A stretch of 64,000 bases of DNA from Paramecium octaurelia. Lineage: Eukaryota; Ciliophora; Oligohymenophorea; Peniculida; Parameciidae. Below the pieces are notes generated by a model, which saw only the letters and a list, made by a program, of their open reading frames with translations, was not told the DNA's origin and did not search any database. Made by a program: the position numbers and the translations under genes. The DNA lies in the NCBI GenBank assembly GCA_905182995.1, contig CAJJDP010000002.1, positions 62,001 through 126,000 of the forward strand, given 5' to 3'. The number at the start of each line of letters is the position of its first letter. Position 1 is the stretch's first letter. Shown here piece by piece: positions 35,801 to 53,200 of this stretch.

Positions 35801-36763
35801 TCATTATTCATTTTAAACGACAGCATACGCTTCTTAAGATAGTTTAATTTTCTTGCTTAGTTTCTCCTCCTATTTGTCTTTAATCTACTACTTCTTGGAT
35901 TCAAAATATTCGATGTCCTTCAAAGCAGCCTCGCAAATAACACCTTTACAAGCTTTTCTATGAACTAAATTAAATGATTAATACTGCCATGCTTAATAGC
36001 CATCTCAGCGTTTGCACCAACTGCCTGAGTAGCCTGATCCTTCTTTAAACCAATAGTCATTCCCAATGCTACCAAATCATAGGGACTCCTGTGATAGAGC
36101 CAATGAGTAGTATCAGAAGACAAGAGAATATTCTTACCCTTCGTAGCATTTATAATGATTTAAGCATTTGAAATGAATTATCTCCTTTTATTGGGATCTT
36201 AAACAGCATCACCATAGTTAATCTCGAACATAATATTTTTCTCCAAGAGCTATGAACTTACTTTTGCCTTCGGAATGAATGGAAGCTTCTCAAAGCAATC
36301 GAAAGTGATTATGTCGAAATACTATATAATATTAACATTTATTGTACTGTTACGGTTGTGCATAGTTATGTAAATACTGCTTCACTCTTTGGTTTGATTG
36401 CAATAATATCATAACCCTGTAAAAATTGATTCTCTTATTTAATCGAGCTAAAAAACTTGTTATCACTCACCTCAAAAGTGAGTCTAGAGTATTATTTAAT
36501 CTTCCCTGTGAATTAGGATATGTTTGCACTTTGCTACTATTTCTATAGCAAGAATTCCTCATTGTAAGGTTTAAAAGTGGAAGCATTCTACTTTTATATT
36601 TATTAATCTTTCACATAATTCACAACAGCAACATTATGGTAATTTTCTAGTTGTAAATCACATTCTAATTACCTTCAATGCAAGTGATCAATAATTATAT
36701 CAGTTGATTATCTTTTTAAGGGTCTCCTGCATAGAATGACCGTAAATTTAAATCACTATGCAT
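35801..36763 (-). CDS. RPP30: RNase P/MRP protein subunit RPP30
   Basis: Subunit of the ribonuclease that trims 5' ends of tRNA precursors (and of RNase MRP), with a TIM-barrel fold. 296 residues with introns of 26, 26 and 20 nt. Family landmarks in order: MHSDLNL, SRLTFEVSDNKFFSS, YDIIAIKPKSEAVF, FDIITFDCFEKLPF, FEINYGDAV, GKNILLSSDTTHWLY and SPYDLVALGMTIGLKKDQA, the last matching the GPYDVANLGLLFGL block. The C-terminus is Lys-rich. The 20-nt intron near 35970 is needed to reach the lysine-rich tail. Confidence 0.85.
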
Positions 36764-36902
36764 ATAAATTAATGTTTTTAATAATATATTCTCTATTTAA
36801 GTTTTTTAGTAATTAGTTTAGATAGATGGCATAATAATATAAAACACCAATATAATTATAGGCTTTGACTTAAAATACAATGATGATAGAATACAAAGAA
36901 TT

Positions 36903-37121
36903 ATGGAAGCAAATTAAAATAATTAATTAAAGAATCAAGACCTGTCTTTATTTTTAGAATACTCTGACACTGAGACCAGAGTACTAATATCAAATGAATG
37001 TTGTTTTCTTTAAATCTTGTAAATTTACATTAAGATTCAACATTGCAAAAAAAATATTCAATGTTTAAATTTTAATTATTCTACTACAAGAAAGTTGAAT
37101 AGAAAAACAAATTATCTTTGA
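36903..37121 (+). CDS. Short open frame, doubtful
   Basis: 72 codons starting MEANQNNQLKNQDLSLFLEY. The first half looks protein-like, the second half is Cys/Lys/Asn-rich and less so. No family. The remainder of 36764-37222 is AT-rich with nothing else recognised. Confidence 0.25.
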
Positions 37122-37222
37122 ATATTTATATCTTATGCCCATATTTTGGTTACCAAATATATATTTTGTTTGTAAGGTTATATATAAAGAATCAGAATTA
37201 ATTAGTATATGAACATTTCAAG

Positions 37223-38065
37223 TCATTTACAAAATGTATTAGTTTGAGTTTCAGCCTTTTTTATTATTTGTTCTAATTCTTAGCATTCATTATGGAATCC
37301 AATTTATTTAGAGATATGTAAAAGTGCTCTATATCTTTTCAATTCTTCTATATCTTTTATGCGAGATAGTTTTTGTAAATGTTTCTCACAAAGTTGCATA
37401 CTTGTGCTTATATTAGCATACATGAGGCAATTTGAATATTAACAATGACCAAATCCTAGGGTATGTAATAATTCATGAACTATTGTACTATAAAAATCAT
37501 TCACTTCTGTTTACACTTAAACAACACATACTCTTTGATTTCCTGCTCTTCCTAAAATATTTGCTTCTGGTTAATAAGGATCATAGATATCTTAATCAAC
37601 AATTACTATAAAAGATGAAATATTTTTAGGTTTTACTCGAGTCATAACTTTAAAAATACTCAAAACATTTATTATGTCCTTATCATCTTTTTCCAATTTA
37701 TAGGTATGATTATTGTCTATATCATAAATGTAAAAGTCATTCCTTTCATAATATAAGGCTAGTTATAAATTAAGAATTTGGACTTCCAATCCCAAATATA
37801 TCTCAATCCAAGATTTAATAGTTTAAAGATTTATAGATTTTTCTAAACTTAAATTCAAAAGTCCGATTGGTTCAAATTCAGATTTTATCAATTCACTCTT
37901 TTAAGGCATCAATTCTTAATTGTTTGTGGAAATTATTTTTTAAGTTTGTTCTTATTCTACTTTCATTAGATTCTTTAAAATCTCAGTTTTATTGGCAACT
38001 TCAATTTGTTGAGATTATGGTTGCATTTTTAGTTTAAGTTTGAAAAGTTTTTGTTTGCCTTTCAT
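37223..38065 (-). CDS. Archaemetzincin-family metallopeptidase
   Basis: Zinc peptidase of the AMZ group. 280 residues, intronless. Active-site block IVHELLHTLGFGHC contains HExxHxxxxxH plus the archaemetzincin-specific Cys right after the third His; it continues QYSNCLMYAN (met-turn region with the second Cys) and LCEKHLQKL. The canonical second cysteine pair (LCxxC) is reduced to one Cys here (LCEKH), so the structural zinc site may be altered. The N-terminal ~80 residues are Gln/Lys-rich. Substrates of this family are poorly known. Confidence 0.85.
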
Positions 38066-38716
38066 AAATACGCAGAAAAATTAATTATTAATTGATTTAA
38101 ATTAAATTTTTTAATTCCAAACTTCTATCACAAATTTTTCATTAAAGACTAATTTCTTATATTTTTTGGAATTTTATTATGTTATACCTATCAATATTTA
38201 TCAAAATAACTTATTAAGATATTGATTGAATGCAACAAGTTGGAATATTATATAATACTACCATCTAGAATTATATGATTAGTTCTTCTGAACAAGAGAT
38301 AAAGTCTTTCAAATATAAATGAATAATACCTCAAAATTTAGGTGTTCTATATAACTTAATATTAATAATAACCCTATTCACTTTAGCCAAACAGCTTATT
38401 TTACAATATTCAAATGATATTAGTAATAATTAGAATTCAACTATTTCTTCATACTATTTTATTATTCTACTAGATATTTTTCGGAAATTTACGATCGCAA
38501 CATATCAATAACACTCAAAATTTTATTCCTATTACAAGGTCATTAAAAAGGAATGTTTTAAAAACATTTTCTATTAAAAATTTTTGATAAAATAAAGGCA
38601 TTAGATGGAATATTATAGTGCTGAATATAACGCGATATCATTATTTAATAATAAATTATATCTTATGTTTGGAAACAGAAGGATATTAATATATTTTTTA
38701 TTTCAATTTACTTTAT
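38066..38716. other. Intergenic, possibly with decayed frame
   Basis: About 650 nt of AT-rich DNA. From an ATG at about 38321 a plus frame reads about 32 codons to a TGA and then stays open for about 65 more codons. Composition is weak and no homology is recognised, so no gene is called. Confidence 0.5.
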
Positions 38717-39262
38717 TCAAATTTCAGTCGTAATATGTTTAATATGTATTCTCCTTTTTGGAATGTACTTTCCAATTGTGGGTAAATCTTAAACAATCTA
38801 TGAATTATCATATTTATCAATAATAACATGAGAGGGTTAAAAAGTAACCTATCTCTTATTACTATTCAGGATTGACTTTATTTTGCGGTTAATCAGCGCA
38901 AGTTCTGTAGATTATCGTTAAGTTTAGGCTTCTTAAATTTAAAACAAGTCTTCCAAACTCGACTTTTACATGCTTGCATTTTTTGAGAGACTTGATAAAT
39001 TTGGTAAAACCTAATCAGATTATTAGGGAAATATTTAATTTCCGATAGCATGTCTTCTTCTAACTGTTTTAGGAACAACAAGTTCAAGAGGTATTTCTGT
39101 TTCAAATACCTTTGTTTTATTGAAATCTCCATCAAATTATTGTGGAAAACTATCAATTTCATTTAAAAAAGTAGAAGGACAAAAAGACTGATTCTTTGCT
39201 TAATATTTGGTTTTAAGAATAGATACTGGAGTTAAATTAAGTAAAGAGGGTTTTTTGTACAT
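38717..39262 (-). CDS. Disordered protein of 181 residues, unknown
   Basis: Intronless frame with mixed polar composition, Ser/Pro near the N-terminus (MYKKPSLLNLTPVSILKTKY) and a C-terminal segment DLPTIGKYIPKRRIHIKHIT. Acidic and basic stretches alternate. No domain recognised; consistent codon composition supports it. Confidence 0.55.
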
Positions 39263-39514
39263 CTATTAGTTTAATTTATAAATTAATTTTGTTTTATTGA
39301 AAAAAATAATTACTGAAATTTATAATGTAGTTTTATATTTGTATAGTCTAAAAAAGCCAGATTTTAATCAAATATATTATGAAAGATGGATTTAAAAAAA
39401 TCTAAATGTAGGAATCAAGAAACACTGTTCTGCACTACAAATATTATTTTAAAGTTGATGTAATAAAAATAAATTTAAATAACAATATAAAAAGTTTGTC
39501 ACCTAATCTCATTA

Positions 39515-40926
39515 TCACATCATTAAAGTTTCGATGATATAATTTTAAATGAATTTCTTTTTGATTTTTAGATTCGATATTTGTTTTTTTTCAAGGTCAT
39601 TAAAAGTGATGCATTCAAGAATTTTTTGTTCCTTTCTTTATTCATTAGCATCAACTTTCTATTTTATCATCAAAATTATTTCTACGAAATTATTCAGTTC
39701 ATCCTAAAATTAATTGAAAGTAAGCTCATAAAATGGATCTACCTTATATTCCATTAAGTAGAATTTATAATACAAAAATCTAAAAATATAAGAAAATAAT
39801 AGTACGATCTAGATGCTTTCAATAAAGAGATGGTCCTTTCTGATTACTCTACAAGAAGTTCTATTTACACTTTTTTGACATTCTGCGATAAATCTTTAAT
39901 AGCATTTTCAAGGTTTCGAATATTTTAATTAATGATCTAAAGTTCCTTCTTCAATTATTAGGCATATCTAGATCGATTTTTGTTTGCATTTGTATATGGA
40001 CAAACATAAAAACTGCTTTCGTGATCTTTAGCCCAAGGCTTAGAGCATTCATAACAGAAATGCTATCCACATAAACATTTTAAATGCAGACAACCTTCTG
40101 TTTTTTAAATTAATCTTCCGCATAAAGGACACTTAGAAGCATGTAACATAGCCCAATAGTCACCTGACTATTAATAATCTAGGACTTTTTTGAGAATGTC
40201 ACAAGGAATTGGATAGTGTTTCTCTTCTCTACATTTAGAGCAGAATTTAGTTTTACAAGGGCATTTTATTGAAGGTGTGTAAACCAAACACTTAAATACA
40301 TTTTCACAATTTTACCCTATTAATGTAAATATTAGAAAATACCTGGACACCAAGTTATGGCATCGTCGTGTTGCATATATCTCTTTATGAGTATTTATTG
40401 ATATTTAGGGTACTGTTCCAAAAATGAATGAGGTAGTCTTTCAGAACATTGATCCTGTAAACATTTTACTAATGGTATTTAACCTATGAATTGGACATCA
40501 ATCATTTGATTCCAGCAATTCTTACAAAATTTATGTCCACAATTCAAACTGATCCCTTCAATGCCATTTTCTTGGCATATTGAACAAAGCATATTTTCGT
40601 GAATGTGAACTTCAGTTACATTATAGACGCCCTATTCCTAAAGCTATTATTTTATTATGTATGCTTGAGGGCTTAATAGTAATTATTCATAGATTTGCTA
40701 AACTTCGAAATTGAAAAAGATTAAGATCTAAATATTGTTATTCAATTACATTCAAAACAACCTAATTCGATATTAATCCTAGCTTTTCTTTGAGTTTTAA
40801 AAGATGACCTAAAAATTCCCGATAAAGTTCCTCCTAACTCAATAATATTTCTTTATTTTAAACAGTATCTATTTCATAGTCTTCAACTGACCCTATATCA
40901 TATTGATCATCAGAATAATCAGCCAT
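39515..40926 (-). CDS. RBR-type E3 ubiquitin ligase (Ariadne-like)
   Basis: Transfers ubiquitin from an E2 to a substrate via a RING2 thioester. 445 residues, introns of 22, 26 and 26 nt. After an acidic N-terminus: RING1 (CSICQENGIEGISLNCGHKF), the in-between-RING domain (CPGQNCENVFKC through CPCKTKFCSKC) and RING2 (CPLCGRLIQKTEGCLHLKC, CGQHFCYECSKPW). The cysteine of EGCLHLKC corresponds to the catalytic Cys of RING2. The C-terminal region, with RSFLYYKFYLMEYKVDPF, fits the autoinhibitory Ariadne domain. The complete architecture is visible. Confidence 0.9.
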
Positions 40927-41216
40927 ATTTAGTAAGTAGAAAAAATTAAATTTAATAAATAATACAATTCTATTATTGAAAAGAAATTATATATTAGTGA
41001 ACTCTATTAGAATTCATCAGTCTATATTTTTCTTTACTCTATATAAAATTATAATAAATAAAAAGAAATAAATATGTAATAATGATAGATTTTATAAAGA
41101 GGATGGCGAATTGTTAAAAAAACACAACTTAGACGGTAATAGAGCAACATCATGGCGTAACAAAGTATAAAATAAAAATCGCATGATGAATATCTAATAC
41201 GACATAGAAACTAAAT

Positions 41217-41735
41217 TCAATATCTTCTGCTTCCTAAAGTTTTTATTAGTTGCTATATTTGAACTTATTAGGCGTTAAAATAAAAGTTGTCTTTATTCCT
41301 AGATGTATAATCATTTTATGTTTTTAAATAATTTCTATTTGTGGGTTGCTGAACTAAGTTTTCCAAAGATTCATATCTCCTCAATTAGTGCAATTCATTC
41401 AATCTCAAAGTAGGAGGTTCTCTTTTTTTTCTATTTTACATCTAACCCAAATAAGTTTAAGAAAACGGCAAATTAGAATGCAATTCAGCAAAAGATCCTC
41501 GTTTAGAGCAAATCTATTACTATTATTAGGATTATGATTATGTAGATATTAATAAAGTTTGATTTTTAGTATTTTTTAATCTTAATTATTATAGTTCCAC
41601 ATTTCTAAGTTTTACATTATTTTAATATTCAACCTAATTTTCCTTAAAACTAGAATCTTCTACTATGATAAGAGAGTCTATTAAATCTGAATCTTAAGTT
41701 TTTTATCTTTTAGGCGTATTGTTGACAATTATCAT
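41217..41735 (-). CDS. Gln/Asn-rich disordered protein, unknown
   Basis: 172 residues, intronless. Contains a Gln run (TQSQSQQQQQICSKR) and several basic SLiM-like stretches (QMQNRKKREPPTLRLNELH; RRYESLENLVQQP). No family recognised. 40927-41216 upstream of the ligase shows no gene. Confidence 0.5.
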
Positions 41736-42214
41736 CAAGAAGAGAAAAATCAATTATTTTGAAATTAAATATAACAATCCAAAAATTATCAAACAAATAA
41801 AAATAATCAAGCACATATTATTTGGTTGATATAGTAATGTAATATTCTAGATTTTTAAGTGGGTTTGGAAAGAATAATCCTAACTAAAGTTGAAATATAC
41901 CTTAAGGAAACATTTACGTCATATTTTGAAGTAGAATTAAATACATTAAAATTTAAGACTGCAATTAAATTTAAATACATATTGAGAAAGCAAATAATAA
42001 GTCCTCTCTATGAATCAATTAGTTAAAATATCATATATAAATAAAAAAAGAAGGGGATGTTAAATAATTTAATATTATTTTAATACCTAATCCAATATTA
42101 TTCTAATGCTGTTCAAGAATGCAGTTTCGATTATCAACTTTACTACATAACATATTTGCTTGATTTTAGTTTTTCTCTTTATATCTATTTATATTAAAAA
42201 TTAAATAAAAATAA
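41736..42214. other. Intergenic, no gene seen
   Basis: About 480 nt of AT-rich DNA upstream of the mL43 gene. Several TGA-poor frames run into the mL43 coding region, but none looks like protein. Confidence 0.6.
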
Positions 42215-42778
42215 ATGTGTTCAAGAGGCATATTTTAATTAAAATTCCTCCAAATATTTTATTGTGATTATGGAGGAAGCTCTTCGAAAATTAGACTTTT
42301 CTTACCAACTCTTATTGAGCACCCTTTATTGAATCAACCTAAAATAAACCTTCAAATTTATATGAAAAAAAATACTCACCCATATTTGAATGGAATCTAT
42401 GTGAATGGATATTAGAAATAAATATCTTTAAAAGGATTGGAAGATGATCAAGAGATCTTAGATAGAATTGCATTGTTGAGAAATTCATGTATAGTATTTT
42501 AATATCAATCAGTTGGCTAATAAAGTGTAAGACATGCAGGAAGAAAAGTGACAACACTTACACCTTCAATCTAAGGGGGTTGGAATGAGAATCTATTTAA
42601 GACTAACATCTATCCTAGACATCAAATGGAAATCTCCAGATCATATCCCCCAGTTGAAGTCCCAGAACCTAGGGTTGTACCAAAAGATAAGCCAATCGAT
42701 TTTCATAAAAAATTAGCAGATCCATATTAATAAATCTAAAAGCCAAGATTGGGAGTTAAGAAAGCAACTCATATTTGA
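42215..42778 (+). CDS. Mitochondrial large-subunit ribosomal protein mL43
   Basis: 187 residues, intronless. Begins MCSRGIFQLKFLQIFYCDYG and contains CDYGGSSKIRLFLPT, equivalent to the family's FCxxGGSSKGxRxFL block of the L51/S25/CI-B8 thioredoxin-like fold. Then NPYLNGIY-like HPYLNGIYVNGY and a C-terminal part TLTPSIQGGWNENLF, matching the HPSIQGTW end of animal mL43. A Pro-rich extension follows. The call rests on these two blocks. The next gene's ATG is 13 nt after the stop. Confidence 0.78.
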
Positions 42779-42791
42779 TAATAATATTAAA

Positions 42792-44150
42792 ATGTTAAAT
42801 TTATTGCAAATAAACTAGCAATTCTAAACAAAATTATAATCGCCAATTAAAAAATAAAAAATAGAATAGCTAGTACAAAAGCTAAAGGAAGAAAGCATCA
42901 TCATTGAAAACTCAAGTGTTTCTTAATTATTAACATGCCTGAATTAATTATAATTAATCCTGAGCCTATAAACGTAATCTATATGTACTAATCATAGTAA
43001 TCAATTTATCAAGCTTATCATCAGAATAGGAAGTGTGATAAAATTTGACTGCAATGTTTCTGCATTTGAAGAGATTCTTGAAAATAATAGTGAAAAATAA
43101 TTATTTTTAGAAAAGCTTTAATGTTTAGAACACTTGGAAGTTAAAATTTTAAGTAATGGCAATAAGTAATTAATTTTGAATCCAAATTTTGGAATCGTAG
43201 AAAAATTGGCAACTCCATTTCATACACCAAATTTAGATGAATTATTAGCCTAGTTTCTGAGAAGCTAGGACCTGTAAATTTAGTTGCTTATAAAATTATA
43301 TTGCATCATCAGCAGTCTGTAAAGTTAATTTAGTTAAATTATTACAAACCTCATGAATCTTGCAATATAAAATCAAGATAAGGATGAACCTATAAAAAAT
43401 AGAGTTTTTATGACCAATTTAGAACTAATATTTTAGACATAAAAGCAAGAAAAAGTACAAATGGAAGTTAAGCCCATTAACTATCAATACCAATATAATA
43501 AATTGCTAATTTACTAATAAGCAGAAAACAATCTAATAACAAAAGCCTTTGATCTTTTAGATAATACTATGTATCCTAAAAGAAAGAGAAGTTTTGAAAA
43601 GGACAAAGAATCTGCCTATTAGAATTTCTCTTAGAAAAATCAATTTGAAATGTCGATGGACATCTTTAGAGTAGATCCCTATATGTCATATTAAGCATTG
43701 TTTTCATAAGTAGCACCTCCTTAACAATCACCTGTTTTAACTCATGTTTCAACGTTTCCAAAACCAAATAGTTTATGCTTGTCTCCTACAAACTCAGACA
43801 GCCATAGTTTTACATCATAAAAGAATAAGGGACTTAATTATTAATTTAATTCAGTCTATCAACACTTAATTGATTAAAATCAATATGCTTAAATTAGTCA
43901 ATAAAACATAGACGCTTAAATAAGGCAAAGGAAAATGCTTATAAATCAATAATAAAACTAAAGAGTTTCAAGAAGTAAATCCAATTCAACAGTGATAATG
44001 CCTGATATATTTAAATAGATATGTTTAGATAGTGGTAAAGGCGATGAAAAGAGCGATGAAAAATCAAAATAGAAGGGAACTAAGAAAACTTTAAATATAA
44101 ACTAGAATCAAAAAAAAGCTTTGTAAAACAAACAATTAATAAATAAATGA
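42792..44150 (+). CDS. Gln/Asn-rich protein of 452 residues, unknown
   Basis: A single uninterrupted exon. The N-terminal ~200 residues are Leu/Ile-rich and look folded and helical (FEEILENNSEKQLFLEKLQC; LDELLAQFLRSQDLQIQLLI). The rest is low complexity with many SP sites and a basic cluster (YPKRKRSFEKDKES) that could be a nuclear localisation signal. No domain recognised. The 13-nt spacing from mL43 is unusually tight, so the first codons may be misplaced. Confidence 0.6.
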
Positions 44151-44444
44151 TATATTCACAACAATGTCTAACTGAAATTATTTAAATGATTGTTATCTAA
44201 AACTCTTATTATTTCAACATAATAGATTTAGATATCGAAATATTATAATGACACTTTGATTATTATCAAACTTGTGCTACTCTCTTTTCTTCCTTCCATT
44301 AATCTTCTCTTAGATCTATTTCAAATAGAATTCTATTTTTATGTATATTCCACCCTTCCAATAGATTTCATATTGTCTCTCAGACTTTATTCTATATACT
44401 TAAAATAGAATAACAATTTAAATATATTATAATTACAACATTTA

Positions 44445-48413
<3,969 letters not shown>

Positions 48414-48618
48414 TTTTAATATATATTGATTTAAATATATTAAAATAAGAAATATCGCACCCAATTAATATGTAATTTAATTAATATTTACTAAAAACAT
48501 CACTTGAGCAAATAATTTATAAATGTTTTAAATAATGTTAATTTCTTGGCAATTAATGCTAAAAGATATGCTTTATTTTCTAGACTATCAAATAGTACAC
48601 TGTTAATTTCTATGCCAT

Positions 48619-50187
48619 TCATAACATCACATCTAAATATTAGGTAATTATGGCTTACATTTCTCTTTATTCTAAATGAGGCTTCTCAAGTATTAATATT
48701 ATATATTTTGTAAACCAATAAAAAGGTATTTATTACTCTTAAATCATGATTTTCATACTTCCATAATCTTTATTGATATAGACCTGATAATATTGGTCAT
48801 GTAATTCACCTATATCGGGATATTCTTAGAGTAATTCTAGAAAAGAGTTTTCGAAAAGTTCAATGTTCTCAATAATGTAAGAAAAGTATCCAAGTATTTA
48901 GACCTTTTTTTAGTTGTAATCAAAGTATTTAGAGTGGGATGAAGATAATAATTCATTTTATTGTATGGGACTTAATTTTGTAAATTAATCAAATACAATT
49001 TCAGTGATTAAAGTGTTATCGAACTCATGATCAATTAATAATTGTAAAATAGAGCTTAGTGAATCTCCTTAATAATTAATGATATTTTAGCAGATTTCGC
49101 AAATGAATTAGTTATAAGTAGGTACTCTAGTTAAGAAACTTAATAAATGGACCAAAAATTTATATTTTATTACCAGGTCAAAGTTCTCTGCTTCTATGTA
49201 TTCGATGATCCTTTTAATCAATTATAAGAATTAGAACTCATCTTCTTCATCGATATCCAACAAATCATTAATCATTATAGCTATTTTGTAAAAACAATTA
49301 GTTCTAAGATTGACAAATTATTAATTCTGAGATTTATTCGATAAAGCATCAATAGCATTTTCGATCAATTAAATCAATTGAAGAGCATTAGATTTTTATG
49401 TTAAATACTTAATGATTTCGATGATAAATCTTTTGCCAATTGTCTCAATACCTAGATCCATGTCTTCATAATTTAATTCGTAGTATTTTGGTTTCCACAA
49501 ATAAGGTTTATTGATTCCAAAATTGATGCATTACATCATTTTAGGATAGATTTCTGAGTGTCTAGTCATAACCTTACAAAACAATTCAGCTCTAATATTG
49601 AGCCACAAATTTTCATTAAACGTAGAGATATCTCTACTCCAAGGTACACTTTGACAAGTAGCCCAGTTATGTAATTTGTTGTTCGTATGTGAAATTCGAC
49701 TCGTCACTTGATGGAGAGTTTCCAAGGCCAAGACCCAATTTTCATTTTGATATGTAGATAGCAGCATGAAATCGAATAAATATTTTCCAGCTCCATACGG
49801 TCTTAAAGAATTAAGGATGCATTTTTCTTCATCCTTCAAGAAATTTTGAACAAGATGAAAATTATTTTATACTATGTGAAACCAGGCTGGATCATACTCT
49901 TTCATCTTTTCATTATTTAGACTTTAATGGGCCCAATTGCAGATTTAAAAAAGAGTGTCATGTTCTTCTATCAAATCTGATATGAATTATGCTTCTGAGT
50001 ATTATTTGATTATCAAATTATGGTGAGTGTCATAGCAATGATGAAATTTGCAATAATGGCAAGTTTAAGAATAGGGGATATCCTTACCTCTGATTTTGGT
50101 TAGAGAGAGGATGTGATCTAAATCAGTGGACAATAGATCGATTTATTATCTGAGTTTATCATTTAGTGAATTGTGTTCATATTGCAT
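48619..50187 (-). CDS. Helical protein of 522 residues, unknown
   Basis: Intronless. Near residues 45-57 there is a small Cys/His cluster, CHYCKFHHCYDTHH, that could bind a metal. The remainder is helical with many aromatic residues (NWVLALETLHQVTSRISHTN; AELFCKVMTRHSEIYPKMM) and acidic C-terminal parts, suggesting an alpha-solenoid. I recognise no family. It is divergent from IFT121 with 46 nt between the start codons. Confidence 0.65.
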
Positions 50188-50233
50188 TTAGGAATACATA
50201 TATTTATTAATTTAAATATCAAATTACTTGGAG

Positions 50234-53200
50234 ATGTTTTCATTTTTAGTCAAGAAGATAGGGATGCTCAATCAGGGCAAAGTGCACAGCATAGCATGGA
50301 ATTAGGAGGAAGGTTGGATAGCAATCGGAGGAGAGTAAATAAAGTTGATAAATTAGACATGCGCCATAAGGATAAAAGAAAGGGTTATTGAAAATAATAA
50401 AGTTGGATGATCAAAAGGCAGGTATTCAAGGACAAGTAAGAATAACTATAAATAATGTGTAGCAAGCCAAATTACCATATGAAGCAGCCTTGGAATAACA
50501 TATGGGTAAGGTGAATATAATTATTTGGAATGAGAGATATCAGAAATTGACTACTAGTGATGATCAAGGATAGATAATAGTGTGGATAAATTTGGGAGTA
50601 AATAATAAATGTATAACACAAATAGAATGAATGGGTCGAGGAGATGGTGAATAATAGATAGAAATCAAATGTAACCGATATGAAATGGTCACCTGATGGA
50701 TTCAAAATTGGAATCATCTATGAGGATGGAGCTGTCATTATAGGATCAGTTGAAGGTAATAGACTCTGGGGCAAGGATTATCAATACAGGTTAGGATTAA
50801 TTGAGTGGTCACCAGATTCAAAGTTGATGATTTTGGGAACTGCTGATGGACAAGTCATCATACATGATTAGAATGGTAATTAGTTAAATTCATTGAAAAT
50901 GAGTTGTTTGATGGGATTGGTTGATCCCAAAAATTACTTCACTCCCAATCAATAAATAGCAGCTGTCCAATGGTATGAATATGGCAAAATGTACACTGAT
51001 GAAACTCCCCCAGGTTTGCTGATTGCCTACTCATGTGGTAGAGTTTAGTTAATGAAAAATGATAAGGATGAGTCCCCTATTTTAATAGATACGGTCATGG
51101 CTATATCATAAGTCAGATGGAGTCCCAATGGCTCTATGTTTGCTGTGGCTGGTAGTGCCAAGGATAAAGATGAACAAAGGGCAGTTGTGTAATTCTATTC
51201 AAATATGGGTGATCATCTAAAGACACTTAGAGTTGCTAACACTGATAAAGTCAATAGTCTTAGTTTTGAAGGAGATGGCTTGAGATTGGTCATGGGTGTT
51301 GGTCAGACAGTCTATGTTGCCAATCTCAAATTAGATTACAAGTGGAGTTATTTAGCATAATCAGAAACTCTCATCTTTGCCTATCAAAGATAAGACAGAA
51401 TGGAATTTACTATCATCTTTTGGGACACAAAAAGAGAATAAAAATCCATCAGATATATGAAAGGATTACTGGATATCAAAGGCTCAAATGATTGTTGTGT
51501 CTTGATAAGTCTTGTTGAATAAGACACATGGAAGGTTGAACTCTGTAATTCTATTGGTAGTCCCTTGGATACGAAATTCATATCCATTGAACCAAAATTT
51601 AATTGCATGACTAAAACTCATATCATTATTGCTAATAGTGATTATGTCTACTTGTGGCAATACAGAAACTAAGTCTAAAGATTAACTACCTTCGAATCTA
51701 ATTAAAATACAGGAATCAGAAAAATCGGTAAAGAAATGGCTTGGTTTATAGATGAAAACCCAGATAGTTAAGTAATATATGATAAAGATACATTTAATTT
51801 GGAAAAGCAAACTGAGGAAACTATTTGTGCAATATAAGCTAATGAAAACTATTTGTTTATTGGAAGAATCAATGGTAATATATTAAAATTCACATTACCT
51901 TATGTCAGTGTTGAACCTAAGTTTTTCCTAGAAAATAGGGCAAATATCATTAATATCAATTGTAATTCCACTCGATTATCTATAATTGATGTGATGGGAA
52001 CTTTATAGTTATTAGACATTTCTGTTGGAGGTGGAAAATTATTAGATTTCGATAAGAAGGAATGCTGGCAAGTTGTTTGGTCTGATAATGACCCACTTTA
52101 ATTTGCTGTCATGGAAAAGGGTAGAATCCATTTAGTAAGAGACATAGCTGCCGATGATCCTCTTCCTTGTGATGCCTTCTTATGCTCGTAAATCATAGAA
52201 TTATTATTAGGTTCTCAGAACTTACTGTAAAAGGAGCATTATTAGATGATATAATGATGAGTCCCGATGGCTAATTAAGAGCAGATGAATTACTTGTTTA
52301 ATATGAAAGTAGATTATTTAAGGAAATCAAGGAATCTATTGAAAAGACACCTCCAAAGGAAATGTTTGGTATCATTGAAAAATAACCAGTATTATTATGA
52401 TTTATTGCAAATAGTCTAATACTCTATGGTAACTATTGGCTTAAAAGTCACTGGAGGAATTAGATTTCTCAGTTGCAGAAAAGTGTTACTTGAAATTAGA
52501 AGACTATGCTGGATTGCAATTCATCAAAAGGATCTTAGATTATGATGAAAAAGAAAAATAAAAGGCAGAGGTTTATGTGTTTCTGAAAAGATTTGATGAA
52601 GCTGAGAAAATACTAAGAGAAATTGAAAGAAAAGATTTGGCTGTTTAAATGAGAATGAAAACAGGTGATTATCAAAGAGTGCTATTTTTATCTAAGGATC
52701 TTGTAGGTGCAGATGAAGTTATAGTTCAAACTCAAAATAAATTGGGAAACTTCTATTGCGATCAAGGAGAGTGGGAAAAAGCATAATAACAATTCAAATT
52801 ATCGAATAATGTTGAAAGATTGATAGAAACCTCATTCATGATTGAAGATTATTAAGCACTTGAAGAGTTAGCTAATTCCTTGTAAGAAGGAAATGCATTA
52901 TTATGTGATTTGGGTGAAAGATTCCAATTATTAGGAATGGCAAAGAGTGCTATCAAATGTTTTGAAAAAGCAGGAGATATTAAAAAAGCTATTGATTGTG
53001 CAGTACTCCTGAATGCCTGGAATTTCGCTGTTGAATTAGCTGAAAGACACAATTTTGTATAAATTGAAGGATTGCTGCAATAATATGCTGCTTAATTGTT
53101 AGAATAAAGAATGAAATTAGAAGCTGCAGAATTATATAGAAAGGCCAATCATAACTCAGATGCAGCTCGATTGTTATCATAAATTGGTGAAGATCTTATT

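Noticed and set aside
36893-37134. Alternative frame starting at a double ATG near 36880
   Set aside because: Composition is poorer than the overlapping 72-codon frame, itself doubtful.
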